Program-made: the position numbers and the translations under genes | Shown here: piece after piece, positions 23,370 through 34,526 of the stretch | How the letters are laid out: each line of letters opens with the position of its first letter | How positions within the stretch are numbered: the stretch's first letter is position 1 | Notes under the pieces: model-generated | Told to the model about the DNA's origin: nothing | The model's database searches: none | What the model saw: the letters and a program-made list of their open reading frames with translations, nothing else | Source: Hofstenia miamia | Taxonomy: Eukaryota > Xenacoelomorpha > Acoela > Hofsteniidae | DNA length: 64,000 nt | Assembly: GCA_900660155.1 (NCBI GenBank) | Contig: CABFPE010000196.1 | Span: 865,349-929,348, forward strand | Direction of reading: 5' to 3'

Positions 23370-23546
23370 TTTTGTCTTTCTCATCATTGTGTGTATTCCC
23401 AATTGCATGTTTTTGACATGTGATTTAATGGCAGCGTTTGAAATCAGCTGTCCCTTTCCAAGGATATTGCTTTCTGCTCACACAATCATGCCTCATCTGT
23501 GGTGTGTCAACTATGCAGTCAATCCAGCTATATATTTCATCTTTAG
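23370..23546 (+). CDS. FMRFamide-receptor-like GPCR, exon with TM6 end and TM7
   Basis: The exon follows a T-rich acceptor (ATTTTTTAG) and completes the split codon left by the exon ending at 14025. It encodes FVFLIIVCIPNCMF, the second half of TM6 with the C-x-P signature, then an extracellular loop, and TM7 ending CVNYAVNPAIYFIF. NPAIY is the conserved NPxxY activation motif of class A receptors. It ends at TTTAG|GTATTT in phase 2, so at least one further exon with helix 8 and the tail is expected, but none was recognised in the next kilobases. Phase agreement across a 9.3 kb intron supports joining the exons. Confidence 0.78.
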
Positions 23547-25440
23547 GTATTTATTTTAGAATTATTTTCCCAAATATTAGGATTAAAATATGATTTCCTA
23601 TTTAGTCGTACCCTAATCATTGCCTAGTTTTTATTCGAATCTTCAATTTTTACAATTTGGAATTCATTTATGAGTTTGCTTAATCAATACAACCAAAATT
23701 TGGAAGATAAAGATATGGAAAAACCATTATGTGAGATTAATAATTGCAATACGATTAGCTAAGTTCTAGCATTGGATTAGGCATATCTATTTGTTCCTGT
23801 TCTAGTGGAATTTTATTTTTTTCCGTATTCTGATTTGGAATTTTGTCTTTTTTGCTTACCTTCCTTGTGTCAAAATTCATATCTCTACCCATTCATGTCT
23901 AATATAATTATCTTCACGTGTTCAAATTCCCGTAAACAATTATATAGCTAATATTTTTGTGCATTCTTTCAGAAAACCAATGAAATATCTAAAATAATGC
24001 AACAATATGCATTTACCTTGGGAGGAAATTTTTTTATGGAATTTCATATTGTCTTCGTACAAGTTCTTTATGTTAAAGTAGCTCTGATCATTATATTTTA
24101 GTGCAACATTTCGGAAAAAATTCAAGAACGTCCTGTGTCGTTCCTCCAACATCAACGATTCTCGAAACTTGATTAAGTTAAATTCTTACAACTCCTCAAT
24201 TGCTCACAGATCTACTGGCGTATCGAATCTGATGAATAGATACAAAGACAATGTGTCCGCGTAATTGCTAAATGTTGGTGTTATCATTACCAATTTTAAG
24301 CACAATCCAATTGAACTTATATAGAACTAGCACTAACTAACTATCAAGACTTTTAATGGATATAAATAAAAATTTTTTAAGCAAATTAGTTAATAAGCCT
24401 ATTATTGCTCCAGAAGTTTACTAATTGGATGCTTAACGTGGATAGTGCTACCAATCAATAGCAAAATTTGAAAGTTTTGGGATTGTGTTTGAAAGGAAGT
24501 AGATGTTAGTCAATAAATTTACTATTGTAACATGTGTTCGCTTTTGTTGTTGATAATTTTAGATTTTGTTGTAACAATGTTTTGTTCTGTTTTGTTTTTT
24601 TAATTCATGATATCATATTAACTAATTATTTTTGTACTGCCAACTTTTATTCGATCATGGTTTAGAACGTATGTATTGCAATTTCATGTAAGTTTTTTTT
24701 GTATGAAATTCTGGATTTTAGCTTGTCCACAAAAATGTAAAATGTAAATTGCTATTAAAATTGAGATATAAATTCAATTTTATTAAAAAATCATTAATGG
24801 GTTAATTGGAAAAAAACAAATACTGATTCCTCATGTACATTTTAGATTTAGGACAAAAATTTGTCAAAATCACATTTTATGAAAAGTTTTTCGTCAACCG
24901 TCATGTTCATTGAAGTTATGTCTGATGTTGTATTAAATTCAAATATTCCTCTTTCCAGTTTAGTTATGTTTGAAGGGCCATCTAACAAGAAAGATAATTA
25001 TCATATTTTTGCTCCTTGTTGACATATTTTCATCCGGTTACAATAGCCGAAAACAAAGATAAGCTTAGGGATATGTAATATTCACTCAAATTAGTCATTT
25101 CATTTGTATCTTCCTAAACCTTTTTGCTACTTTAGAAAGCAATTAAGCACCTATACATTCTAAGTCATGATCAAACTATGAATTATTGTTACAAAAATTT
25201 TAAAAAATCATCGAAATAAGAAGAGTATTTAAAACAATGCTAGTATTTCAAGAACTTAACCGAAACGTGAAGTGAAACAATAAGAAATTATGACAAAATT
25301 ATATAAGAAAAATTTGAAATTCCCCTCAAGGAACGTTGTTAGGATTCATTTTCACTTCTCTAAATGCAAATGATTCACTCTTAAACCATTTGAATATACT
25401 GTTTCTATTAAACCGCAGAAGCCATTTTTAATTTTAGGCA
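23547..25440. other. AT-rich DNA, no supported gene
   Basis: No last GPCR exon could be picked out. A 71-codon minus-strand frame at 23940-24155 is unmatched. Confidence 0.45.
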
Positions 25441-25499
25441 AATTTAAATCTTTGTCAATTTCCATACATGAATATCTATTGGTACGTGGGTTATAATAA

Positions 25500-25606
25500 G
25501 TTCAATGCTTCTTGTATTCGTCAATGCTTGTATTAATTCATCTTTCAATGTGTCAAAATTAATTGAATTAAGAGCTTTTCTCAAATCAGGAAGAGTAATG
25601 CAAAAA
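25500..25606 (-). pseudogene. Possible RT fragment abutting the LINE 3' end
   Basis: On the minus strand the bases just beyond the LINE tail read LPDLRKALNSINFDTLKDEL. This resembles the RT motif A block of the neighbouring element (LLDLSKAFNSMNFDILQDKL) at both amino-acid and base level. It may be a fragment of an older related LINE into which the intact copy inserted. Only about 35 codons are readable, so chance similarity or a leucine-rich host exon remain possible. Confidence 0.35.
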
Positions 25607-28575
25607 TAATAATTATTATATAAGAGTCAGAGCAAATTTATTGCGCATTATATGTATACAATATCTACAAACTAACACATGACAAAAGAAAATAAACATG
25701 AACAAATTACTACAAATTAATATGTACAATATATAATAATATAGTCAATGTTTGAGTGGATGTTTGTGTAGGTGCTCAATGTTGAATGTATGTTTCAAAT
25801 GCATGAAGTGTATTACCGTCCCCTAATGTATACTGTTTTATTAGAAGAAATTGTTTCAATTTTTTTCTAAACTTTTTATAGTTTTTTTCTATTCGCGTTT
25901 CATAATCTAAATTATTCCACAATTTAATTGATATGTGATGGAAGCCATTATAATTTTTATCTAAACTAAAAAATTTTTCCGATCGCTCATTTAATTTAAT
26001 ATAGTCATTAAGGAAAAGGAGAGATGTTTGTAGAGATTTGAATTTAAATAAGATAGATAGCATATGCATATGAATTTGATAGAAAGGAGATAATATTTTA
26101 TATTTATTACGATATACTGATGCTTCGTCATGCTTTTGTGCAAAGTTTAGAGTTTTTATACACCAATTAAATGTCTTTGATAGAAGCATACGATGTTTGG
26201 AATTTATGTTAGTTAAAAGAAAAGAACAGTATTGAAAATGAGACAAACAGAAAGCATGTATCAGTTGTTTATGATAATTGCTTGATATTACATTGCGTAA
26301 GTGATAAAGATATCTAATGCCTGCAGTCATTTTTTGAATCTTATTCAGTAGAAATTTTTCAAATTTTAATTCATTATCTATCTCAACTCCTAAATAGCTG
26401 ACTGAATCACTTTGATTTATTGACTCATTATTTATCTTTAGTTCTATATCATTTATTAGATTTCTTTGTGCCTTCGGTGAAAAAATTATAAATTGGGTTT
26501 TGTCAATATTTAGTTTCAGTTGATTATTTGTAAAATAATTGTTTAATTTTTCTACATCTGTTTGGAGGTTTTTTGTAGCATCAAAAGCATTTTTTGCGGT
26601 ACTTACTAGGCATGTGTCGTCGGCATATTGGTAAATGTCGCTGTTTTTAACATGTTTTATTATATCATTTACAAAAATTGCAAATAAAATAGGGCCAAGT
26701 ACAGTGCCTTGGGGTACCCCACGGTCAGTCGTAATATAACTTGATTTTTTACTGTTTAATATTACACGCTGCTGTCTATTTTTTAAAAAGTTCATGATTA
26801 AATTAATTGAGTTAGCACCAAAATTATAATTTATAAGCTTGTCTTGCAAAATATCAAAATTCATTGAATTGAATGCCTTACTTAAATCTAATAATGCTAC
26901 ACTACTGCAGTTATTATGAGATATATTAGACTTTATTTGTTGAGTAATAGATAGAATTGCGTCTTGGGTGCTATGGCCATTGCGAAATCCAAATTGTTTA
27001 TGTGATAGGATGTTTTCAGATTTTAGGAATGCGTTTATTTGAACATACAAAAGTTTTTCAAAGAGTTTGCTAAAAGGATGTGTAATACAAATGGGTCTAT
27101 AATTTTTTGCGTTTAGGTTGTCACCTTTTTTAAATATAGGAGTTATATCTGATTTTTTCAGTAAGTCTGGAAATTCACCATCAATAATACATTGATTAAA
27201 TGCGATTAACAATTGTTCTCCAAAAATAGGAAAAAAACGTTTAATAATAAAAAATGGGAGGTTATAAGAAGCGGTTGATTTGTTGGTATCAAGTTTCTTA
27301 ACAATGTTTTCTAATTCATTGATTGTAGCAAGTCTAAAGGAAAATTGTTTTGATTGTTTGAGATTATGAGAATTTTGTTTTTTCTTATAAGATGGGAAAT
27401 TGAAATTTCCAAGTTCTTTGAATGTTGAATTTAAATGATTTAGTATTTGAGTTTTGTCTGTAACGGTAGTATTATTGATGTTTAATTCATTTATTTCGGA
27501 TGAAAGACCTTTAGATTTTCCGATAAATTTATGGATGTATCGCCATTTTTCTCGAGTAGAATTTAATTGGTTAAAGAATTTTTGCCGAGCTTTAGTTAAA
27601 TTTTTTGTTCTTAATTGCTTAATGACTTTCTTTGATTTTTCGTAATTGGTCCAATTAGTCTTTGTCGGCTCGGATTTCGCAAGATCAAATAATTCTCGTT
27701 TAATTGATACTAGTTCATGGACTTGATTATCGTCGGTGTTTGAAAAGGGAAATTTAATTGTTTTAATCTTAACCCGTCGTTTCTTAATTGGGGCAACAGT
27801 GTTTAATGCTTTGTAGATTTCTTTTGCAATGTAATTAACCATTTGAGGTCCAGAATTTAATATGTAAATATAGTTAAATGGGATGTTTTTTAGGGCCTTT
27901 TCCATTTTTTCATCTGAGTAAGATAAATAGTCTCTTGCATTTATGGTTTTAAATTGCTTGCTTTTAGTAGTTTTGTTACTAATATATGTACACAGTGCAT
28001 GATCACTAAATGATTCAAACATTAAAGATTTGTAAGAAACTTCAGAATTAGTAAAAAAGTAATCAATTAAATTGTTCATGCGAGTTGGACAAACCGTATT
28101 TATACAATGAAGATTACAAGTAGCACACAATTCATTTATAGAATTTCGTTCATAAGAGTTAAAGTAATTAATATTAAAGTCACCGAATATATTTAGAGAG
28201 TTATAATCATTACATATTTCAGATATTTCGTATATTTTATAATTTAAATATTCGACTAGATAATTTTTATTTGGATTATAAGTTATGTTAATCAAATCTT
28301 TTTGGAAACAGTTCTCTATTGATTTTATTTCTATCCACAGCGATTCAAATATTTCGTGATTAAGTTCATATTCAGATTTACGAGTTGGCTTTAAAGATTT
28401 TGGCACAATTATCATAAGTCCACCACCTCTACCTATCCGATTTTTAGTAAAAACCTCAAAATATTGTCGGTCTGGGTTAAACAAGTTAGGATCGATATCA
28501 GGCTTAAGCCAAGTTTCTGTAATTATGAATATTGCATTATTTCCAATTTTTGTAATAGTAATAATAATAATAATA
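25607..28575 (-). mobile_element. CR1/Jockey-like LINE, 5'-truncated
   Basis: A non-LTR retrotransposon on the minus strand. The 3' UTR is about 170 bp after the stop at 25776. It holds an AATAAA signal (complement at 25637-25642) and ends in an ATT-rich tail near 25607. The 5' end is cut inside the endonuclease domain and abuts a (TTA)n tract at about 28556-28575. The body carries no frameshift, so the insertion is young compared with other relics here. A target duplication could not be fixed in such AT-rich flanks. Confidence 0.85.
25776..28558 (-). CDS. LINE ORF2: endonuclease and reverse transcriptase
   Basis: The frame is open without interruption over about 925 codons, the last 902 from 28484; the true start is lost by truncation. 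The upstream extension reads IFIITETWLKPDID, the ETW box of APE-type endonucleases. Next come GRGGGLMIIV, then GDFNI near residue 100 and SDH near residue 160 (counted from 28484), completing the endonuclease signature. The RT domain follows: NYRPICITHPFSKLFEKLL, QFGFRNGHSTQDAI, motif A LLDLSKAFNSMNF (about 527), GVPQGTVLGP (about 585) and catalytic YADD (about 618). The C-terminal YLGVEIDNELKFEKF and HFQYCSFLL patches match the CR1/Jockey group. It nicks target DNA and primes reverse transcription of its own RNA. No gag-like ORF1 is present. Confidence 0.93.
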
Positions 28576-30465
28576 TGTATTAGTTTTCATGATATTCAAA
28601 ATCATTTACAAATATAAACACATTTACACTGAGTACAATAAGATATATTAAGAAATATACATTTAAAAATTACCATGCTAAGCTATGTTGCCATGTATTA
28701 ATTCGCTTACTACTTCCTAGAATTTTTTGATGTGAAAGTAAATTTTGCAAGCGACCACAAAAAAAGGACTTACTCCATTACAGTAACTTATTTTGCTGTT
28801 ATTTATGTATATACATGTATTACCACGTTTATTAATTATGTAAAAAGTCCTAAAAAAGTTAAGCGAGTTGGCAACTTACCTTATAATTGTGTCTATACAG
28901 AGTGACGAGACTAGTATACTGAATGTAATATTTAGACAACAGGTTTTGTAGCTTTTGCAGTTTTTCGAAACTCAGCTGGGCAATAACTTGTTGGGTTTTT
29001 ATACTATGTTTATAAGTATAGAAGTAATGCTTGCTTCTATATGGATAGATCAATTACTGAATTCACTGTGGATTTATTGGGCGGAGTCGATCTATTCACA
29101 TAGTTGGTTTGACCAATTAAATCATGTAATCAAATTAAATAGCATTAGCAATCATTCATTTCTTAACAAAAGAAGTATGCTCTTGAATTCCAAGCTCATT
29201 TTGAGATTATTTATATTATTCAAAAATCAATAAAAACTAACAAGTCAATATTTAAAGATTGTTTTGTGAAATTGTTGGTGCAAACAAGAATATGGCTTTT
29301 CATTAATTTATTATACTGATAAAGAAATAAACTTTATTAGCATTCTACAAAAATGATTGATTCGAAAGCCTATCAAAATACAGATAATGGAACGTTTGTG
29401 TAGTGAAATTTACTGTTTGGCACAGGCACCAGCCCTTTTATTTCTCTCTGAATGCTTTGAGGCTTTGACCAGGACTCATGATGAAATAATTTTGGTCAGT
29501 TTATGAAAACTAATCTGGAGTTGCGAACAAAATTGCTTTGTCTGCAACTTAGACATCAGTAGAGCTTGTAATTTGTGCACTCAAGCTGTAACAAAATGCA
29601 GAAAGGCATCATCAACCTCAACAATGCCAGATTTTTAATTGAAATGCAATAACCTTACTTAGGAATTACCTTTCTTGAAGTTTACTGTTAATAATAATTT
29701 ACATAAGACTGATACAGATACCGCTCATAAATTTTAAGCATCACACACACATATGCACATATTCTGCTTTAACCAATACTGCTATGTCAAACATTACTTC
29801 TTAAGGGAGACACATCGCTGTGTAATAAAAGTTTTGGTAATCATTGCTCTTGCTTTAGAAATATGTTTGAAGTATATTCTTACTTAAATTTAGACTGTTG
29901 CTTAACCCTATTTCCCCTAGGAATTTTCAAGATCTGTGATGACTTCGTAAAAAAAATTTTGACTAATGCAAATATTTAAAATCTAAGAACCCCACGAAAT
30001 AGAAAACTGTCTCATTCTTCTTTTTCGTCGTGAGGGAACTGATACAGATTGTCTCCAAAAACCAAAAATTTCAGGGTAGTTCTTGATCCGAATGGGATTA
30101 AACCGCCTCATCATCTGAACACTAGGTTTGGAAAGAATTTGAATATTTTTAAAATCGGATTTCTCAATGAAAAAATTCTTACTGGCATGTAATTCCTGCA
30201 CAAGCACATCTTTTAGCACATATCTTCATCATTGTATAAGCGGGCTCTACTCCATAGATGTGTCCATGTAAAAAACCTTTCTTGTCAGACTTAGATATAA
30301 CTGTTCAAAATGCAGACAATCGGTTTGTCATCAAACGTAACACTAGTGGAAATAGGGTTTAAGCATTTTTTTGCTCTATGCGACTTTAATGGATTCTTTT
30401 ACAATTAAATTGTATTTTTGCGAAAACTCCAAGAACTTATGTATTTTTATCTAATTTCAATATCA
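28576..30465. other. AT-rich DNA, no supported gene
   Basis: Short frames at 28859-29053 (minus), 28955-29233 (plus) and 29983-30219 (minus) show no recognised domain; the last is Arg-rich near its end (PSRRKRRMRQ). Confidence 0.45.
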
Positions 30466-30631
30466 GATATCAATGCATAAAAATATTTTGATCAAAACAT
30501 AATCATGATATAGTACTTACTTTGGAAAATGAAATGCATTTAAAATATTCCACGTGTTAATTAAATTACATTTTCATTTTAAAATTCCATCCCATTTACA
30601 AATATTTTTTTATATAAATATAAAATGTATG

Positions 30632-33600
30632 AATGATTAATGGTGGGAACCATGACGCTTGTGGAATAATAAACGCATAAGAAAATCATATTCAAGATAC
30701 AACTATTCTACAAAGATATTGATCAAAGAACAGAAAAAAAAAGTAGCAAATTTCCAGATAAATAATTAAAGTTGATGGTTAGAATACAATGAAACGAAGG
30801 AAAAAGAAACAGAGTAACAGTGTGGTGATTGACTTGGTGGACACAAATGTGCAGACAAGCACAGGGCTCACGCAGCAATTTGCAAATCTAACGTTATCAC
30901 CAACACAACCTAGAGGAGCAGCCTCTGCTGGCCTGAGATGTCCCGTTGAAAATTGCGCAATGTGTCTCTCTGTTAATGGTGTAATCCAGCACCTTGAGCG
31001 ACATACCAAAGGTGTTCTTCTGGGGTCCGTTCCCAGAGATTGGCTGGAGAGCAACAATAAATATGTGTGTAATTGTGGCAAATTACTGTCAAAAAGGTCA
31101 CGTCACTCACACAATCAGAGATGCCACGCACATGCTAGGTTGATGGAAGCTCCTAATACTGATCTGCCAACACTTGCTGAGGTTGCGAGCCTAAGGAGAC
31201 CCACTCTGAAACATGTTCCGGCAATGGCGAGGCAAGCATTCGGCCGGGTCCTGCAAGATGCTATCAGCAAGGCAATCCATCAGAACACTACGGACGCATA
31301 CATTCACTTGCTGATGTTGCCTAAGTGTGTCTTGCCCACTGCCAAAAGAGCTGGGAAGAACTCTCATAAAGCCAACATAGTGGCACTTTGCAACCGCTGG
31401 ATGGATGGTGAAAAAGTTGCCCTGTGGCGAGATGCGGAACGAGCTGCAATTAAATTGCAACCAGACAAGAAAACTGTCCATTCAGACGTGCAAAAAACTA
31501 GAGACGCCGCCATCGCCTTTGCCGAGGAGGGCTTGTTCGGGAAAGCTAGTAGAGTCCTGTGCTCTAAGGGACTTGCTCCGAACTCAGACGAGACTAAGCG
31601 CCTTCTAGCTGAAAAACACCCGATCCAGGCAGCTCCAGTGATACCTGCTATTAATTCTGCTCCTGTTCAGCTAGGTCCAGATTTCAAGATATTGGATATT
31701 CTACGTTCCTTCCCTAAGGGAACAGCATGCGGACCATCAGGATTGAGAATTGACCACCTTTGTGAGGCAGCTGAAGCAACCTTGCCAGTGTCTTTCATTT
31801 CTACCCTGAGACAATTCATGAATCACCTTGTCTCTGGTAAAGCTCCTCGAGAGGTTGCCCCAGTGCTCGCTGGAGCAGCTTTAGTCGCCCTGAGAAAGTC
31901 TGCCCCAGCTGCTCAGTTAGATATACGACCCATTGCGGTGGGAGAGATCTATCGACGTCTTGCTGGGAAATGCATTTGTGCAGTCACAAGTGAGGAAGCC
32001 CGTCAGCTCTTTCAACCTCACCAGTTTGGAGTTGCGTGTCCTGGAGGTATGGAAAAAGTTGTACACAAGCTGAGGGAAGTTGTGAAAGAACACTGGAACG
32101 ACGATGACTTCGCAGTTTTGAAAGTTGACATGCGAAATGCTTTCAATACTGTATCCAGACAAGCAGTCATGGATGAATGCTCGAAGCACTTCCCTGAAAT
32201 ACTTCCATGGGTCATTTACTGCTATCAGACACATCCTAGGTTGTGGCACGTGACTGGCGAGTTTTTATCAGCAGCTGGAGTGCAACAAGGCGATCCTTTA
32301 GGGCCTTTGATGTTCGCTATCGCACTTAACAGATTGGTGCTCGAGATTGACGAGATTGACGACTTGCTACTGAATATGTGGTATTTGGACGACGGAGTGA
32401 TTTGTGGAACCAGATCGTCTATTATGAGATGCCTGGCCTGCATCCAACAGGCAATGGAGTGGTCAGGACTGGAGCTCAACCTCAAAAAATGCGAGATTTT
32501 CTGCCGCCTCGACCTGTCTGCATTCCCCGAGGAGATCAAAAAATTCCACCAGCCGAATCTGGAAATTCTTGGAGCGCCAATTGGAAGTAATGACTATTGC
32601 AATGATTACATCGTTTCCAAGTCTCAAGCAGCTGAGATGCTTCTGAACAAGCTGCCAACCCTTGGAGATCCACAAATAGCAATTTCACTCCTGCGACAAT
32701 GTGGAAGCTTTTGTAAGCTAGCACACCTTGCCAGGTGCTGTCCGCCGGATCAGGCACAGGAGATGTTGGGTCATTTTGACGACGCAGTGCTAAGTTGTTT
32801 CGAGGAAATAAATGCAATAGAGCTTTCGGAGGTCGCCAGGAAACAGGCACAACTAGGGCTGAGTTGTGGGCGAATTGGCCTGCGTTCCCTTAAGCTGCAT
32901 GCACCCGCGGCTTACATCTCTTCTGTGGCATCCTCGGGAATTATTGCCGACTTGAAATTCAGCATTCAGTCCTACAACGACCAAGTGAAGGTAGAAGACA
33001 AATTACAAATAGCCGGGAATGAGTTTCCAAGTCGATGGAAGCGTCAGGTATCACTTTCAGCTTCTATAGAAAAGAAATGTCTTTCTGACTTGTTGGAAGA
33101 AGCTGAAAGTCCATCGGAACGAGTCCGTCTACTTGAAGTTTCGTCACTAAACGCATCCACATGGTTGACGGCCACCCCATCCCCAGGGTTGGGCTTCAGA
33201 CTTGAACCAGAGGAAGTACAGGTTCTTCTAAAGCACAGACTGGGACTACCCCTGGCGTGTACAGGCGCCAAGTGTCCATTGTGTCCAGAGAATCTGCTTG
33301 ATCCCCTTGGACACCATGCACTGACATGCAAGACAGGGCCAGATGTGATATTCCGCCACAACACTATACGGGATACTGTCTTCAACTGTGCAAGTAGAGC
33401 CTTAATGAATCCCATACTCGAACAGGGTGCCAACATGGATCACTCGAGCTCACTGACACGGCCTGTGGATGTTCTGATCCCCGTCTGGTCCCTTGGAAAA
33501 GCAGGAGCAATAGACGTCACCGTAGCACACCCGCTCAATCCTCTCAACATTGACGGAGCGAGTGCCACGACCGGCTACTGCCTAGAGGCTGCTGAGCTAA

Positions 33601-34139
33601 AGAAGCACTGCGAGAATGACGACAAATGTGAAGAGCTTGGTTGGGAGTGTCTCCCCCTCGCAGTGACACCCTACGGCTCGTGGGGCATTCAAGCAATGAG
33701 GACCATCAGGAAGATCGCCAGTAGGCTCGCCATCCAGACCAAGCAGTCAACGGAAGCTGCACAGAAGGAGATTATGACTCGGTTGGGTATAGTGCTGGCG
33801 CGTTGCACAGCGCGTGCAATCATCGCTAGGTCTCCTGTGGACTGAACAACCAAAGCACTGCAACAATTCTGAAAGCGCAGAAGTACCTAAACCAGAAAAA
33901 AGACCAAAATACTACTGTTGCCAAGGACACAATTGCAACGCCAATAGAAACATCAAAAGTTGTCAAACTATAGCTGAAGATTATCTTAAACAATTACCTT
34001 GTCTGTGATGATTGACTATTGAAATTTTCCATTTTAATGATGATTTATGAAATGAAATATTGTAAATGATTATACATATGATACTAATGTAAAATTCTGA
34101 AAAAAAATAGGCAAATAACAATAAAGTGATGTTACTTTG
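30632..34139 (+). mobile_element. R2-superclade-like LINE, apparently full length
   Basis: The 3508-bp element is bounded by an exact 11-bp direct repeat TAAAATGTATG at 30621-30631 and 34140-34150, read as the target duplication. The uninterrupted second tandem unit (TACAATGTATG at 34405-34415) shows the expected empty site. It has a 157-bp 5' UTR, one long ORF and a 294-bp 3' UTR ending ...GTGATGTTACTTTG without a poly(A) tail, as in R2-group elements. GC content is far above the flanks. Confidence 0.85.
30789..33845 (+). CDS. LINE ORF: C2H2 fingers, RT and restriction-like endonuclease
   Basis: Single intact 1018-aa protein. The N-terminus has a basic start (MKRRKKKQ) and two zinc-finger candidates: CPVENCAMCLSVNGVIQHLE with paired His (about 49-75), and a Cys-x-Cys/His-rich one (YVCNCGKLLSKRSRHSH, about 92-118). 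These probably bind DNA or RNA. The RT domain shows GPSGLRIDHL, KVDMRNAFNTV (motif A, about 445), GVQQGDPLGPL (about 496) and catalytic YLDDG (about 532). The C-terminus has a CCHC knuckle (CPLC...HHALTC, about 827-847) and a restriction-like endonuclease region with RPVDVLIP (about 891) and AIDVTVAHPL (about 906). This single-ORF architecture defines the R2/NeSL/Hero/Utopia-type early LINEs; the exact clade needs phylogeny. It should perform target-primed reverse transcription. The start was chosen as the first ATG of the open frame. Confidence 0.92.
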   Translation: MKRRKKKQSNSVVIDLVDTNVQTSTGLTQQFANLTLSPTQPRGAASAGLRCPVENCAMCLSVNGVIQHLERHTKGVLLGSVPRDWLESNNKYVCNCGKLLSKRSRHSHNQRCHAHARLMEAPNTDLPTLAEVASLRRPTLKHVPAMARQAFGRVLQDAISKAIHQNTTDAYIHLLMLPKCVLPTAKRAGKNSHKANIVALCNRWMDGEKVALWRDAERAAIKLQPDKKTVHSDVQKTRDAAIAFAEEGLFGKASRVLCSKGLAPNSDETKRLLAEKHPIQAAPVIPAINSAPVQLGPDFKILDILRSFPKGTACGPSGLRIDHLCEAAEATLPVSFISTLRQFMNHLVSGKAPREVAPVLAGAALVALRKSAPAAQLDIRPIAVGEIYRRLAGKCICAVTSEEARQLFQPHQFGVACPGGMEKVVHKLREVVKEHWNDDDFAVLKVDMRNAFNTVSRQAVMDECSKHFPEILPWVIYCYQTHPRLWHVTGEFLSAAGVQQGDPLGPLMFAIALNRLVLEIDEIDDLLLNMWYLDDGVICGTRSSIMRCLACIQQAMEWSGLELNLKKCEIFCRLDLSAFPEEIKKFHQPNLEILGAPIGSNDYCNDYIVSKSQAAEMLLNKLPTLGDPQIAISLLRQCGSFCKLAHLARCCPPDQAQEMLGHFDDAVLSCFEEINAIELSEVARKQAQLGLSCGRIGLRSLKLHAPAAYISSVASSGIIADLKFSIQSYNDQVKVEDKLQIAGNEFPSRWKRQVSLSASIEKKCLSDLLEEAESPSERVRLLEVSSLNASTWLTATPSPGLGFRLEPEEVQVLLKHRLGLPLACTGAKCPLCPENLLDPLGHHALTCKTGPDVIFRHNTIRDTVFNCASRALMNPILEQGANMDHSSSLTRPVDVLIPVWSLGKAGAIDVTVAHPLNPLNIDGASATTGYCLEAAELKKHCENDDKCEELGWECLPLAVTPYGSWGIQAMRTIRKIASRLAIQTKQSTEAAQKEIMTRLGIVLARCTARAIIARSPVD

Positions 34140-34193
34140 TAAAATGTATGTATAATTTTAGGAATTAGCATCTCATAGAAATTACAAAAAGCC

Positions 34194-34455
34194 TATATAT
34201 ATATATATATATATATTTCTAATAAATGTTTAAACCAAGCTCAATTTGAAGATATCAATGCATAAAAATATTTTGATCAAACCACAATCATGATATACTA
34301 CTTACTTTGGAAAATGAAATGCATTTAAAATATTCCACGTGTTAATTAAATCACATTGTCATTTTAAAATTCCATCCCATTTACAAATATTTTTTATATA
34401 AATATACAATGTATGTACAATTTTGGGACTTAGCATCTCATAAAAATTACAAAAA

Positions 34456-34491
<36 letters not shown>
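34194..34491. repeat. Two (AT)n microsatellites, one per tandem unit
   Basis: TA runs at 34194-34216 and 34459-34491 occupy the same position in the two copies of segment Y and differ in length. Confidence 0.9.
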
Positions 34492-34493
<2 letters not shown>

Positions 34494-34526
34494 CTAATAA
34501 AAGTTATAACCAAGCTCAATTTGATG

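Larger units (their letters stand above)
30466..34526. repeat. Tandem about 266-bp repeat split by a LINE insertion
   Basis: Segment X (30466-30631) recurs at 34251-34415. Segment Y (34140-34250, with an AT microsatellite and ending in AAGCTCAATTTGAAG) recurs at 34405-34526. Removing the LINE at 30632-34139 gives X-Y-X-Y, two head-to-tail units of about 266 bp. Identity between units is roughly 90%. Confidence 0.8.

Noticed and set aside
30466-30631. Reading the 165-bp direct repeats around the LINE as an unusually long target duplication
   Set aside because: Segment Y also repeats and the downstream unit shows an uninterrupted X-Y junction, so a pre-existing tandem duplication plus an 11-bp duplication is simpler.
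30789-33845. Several 60-130-codon frames on both strands within the LINE ORF
   Set aside because: They are shadows of the high-GC 1018-codon ORF and show no domains of their own.
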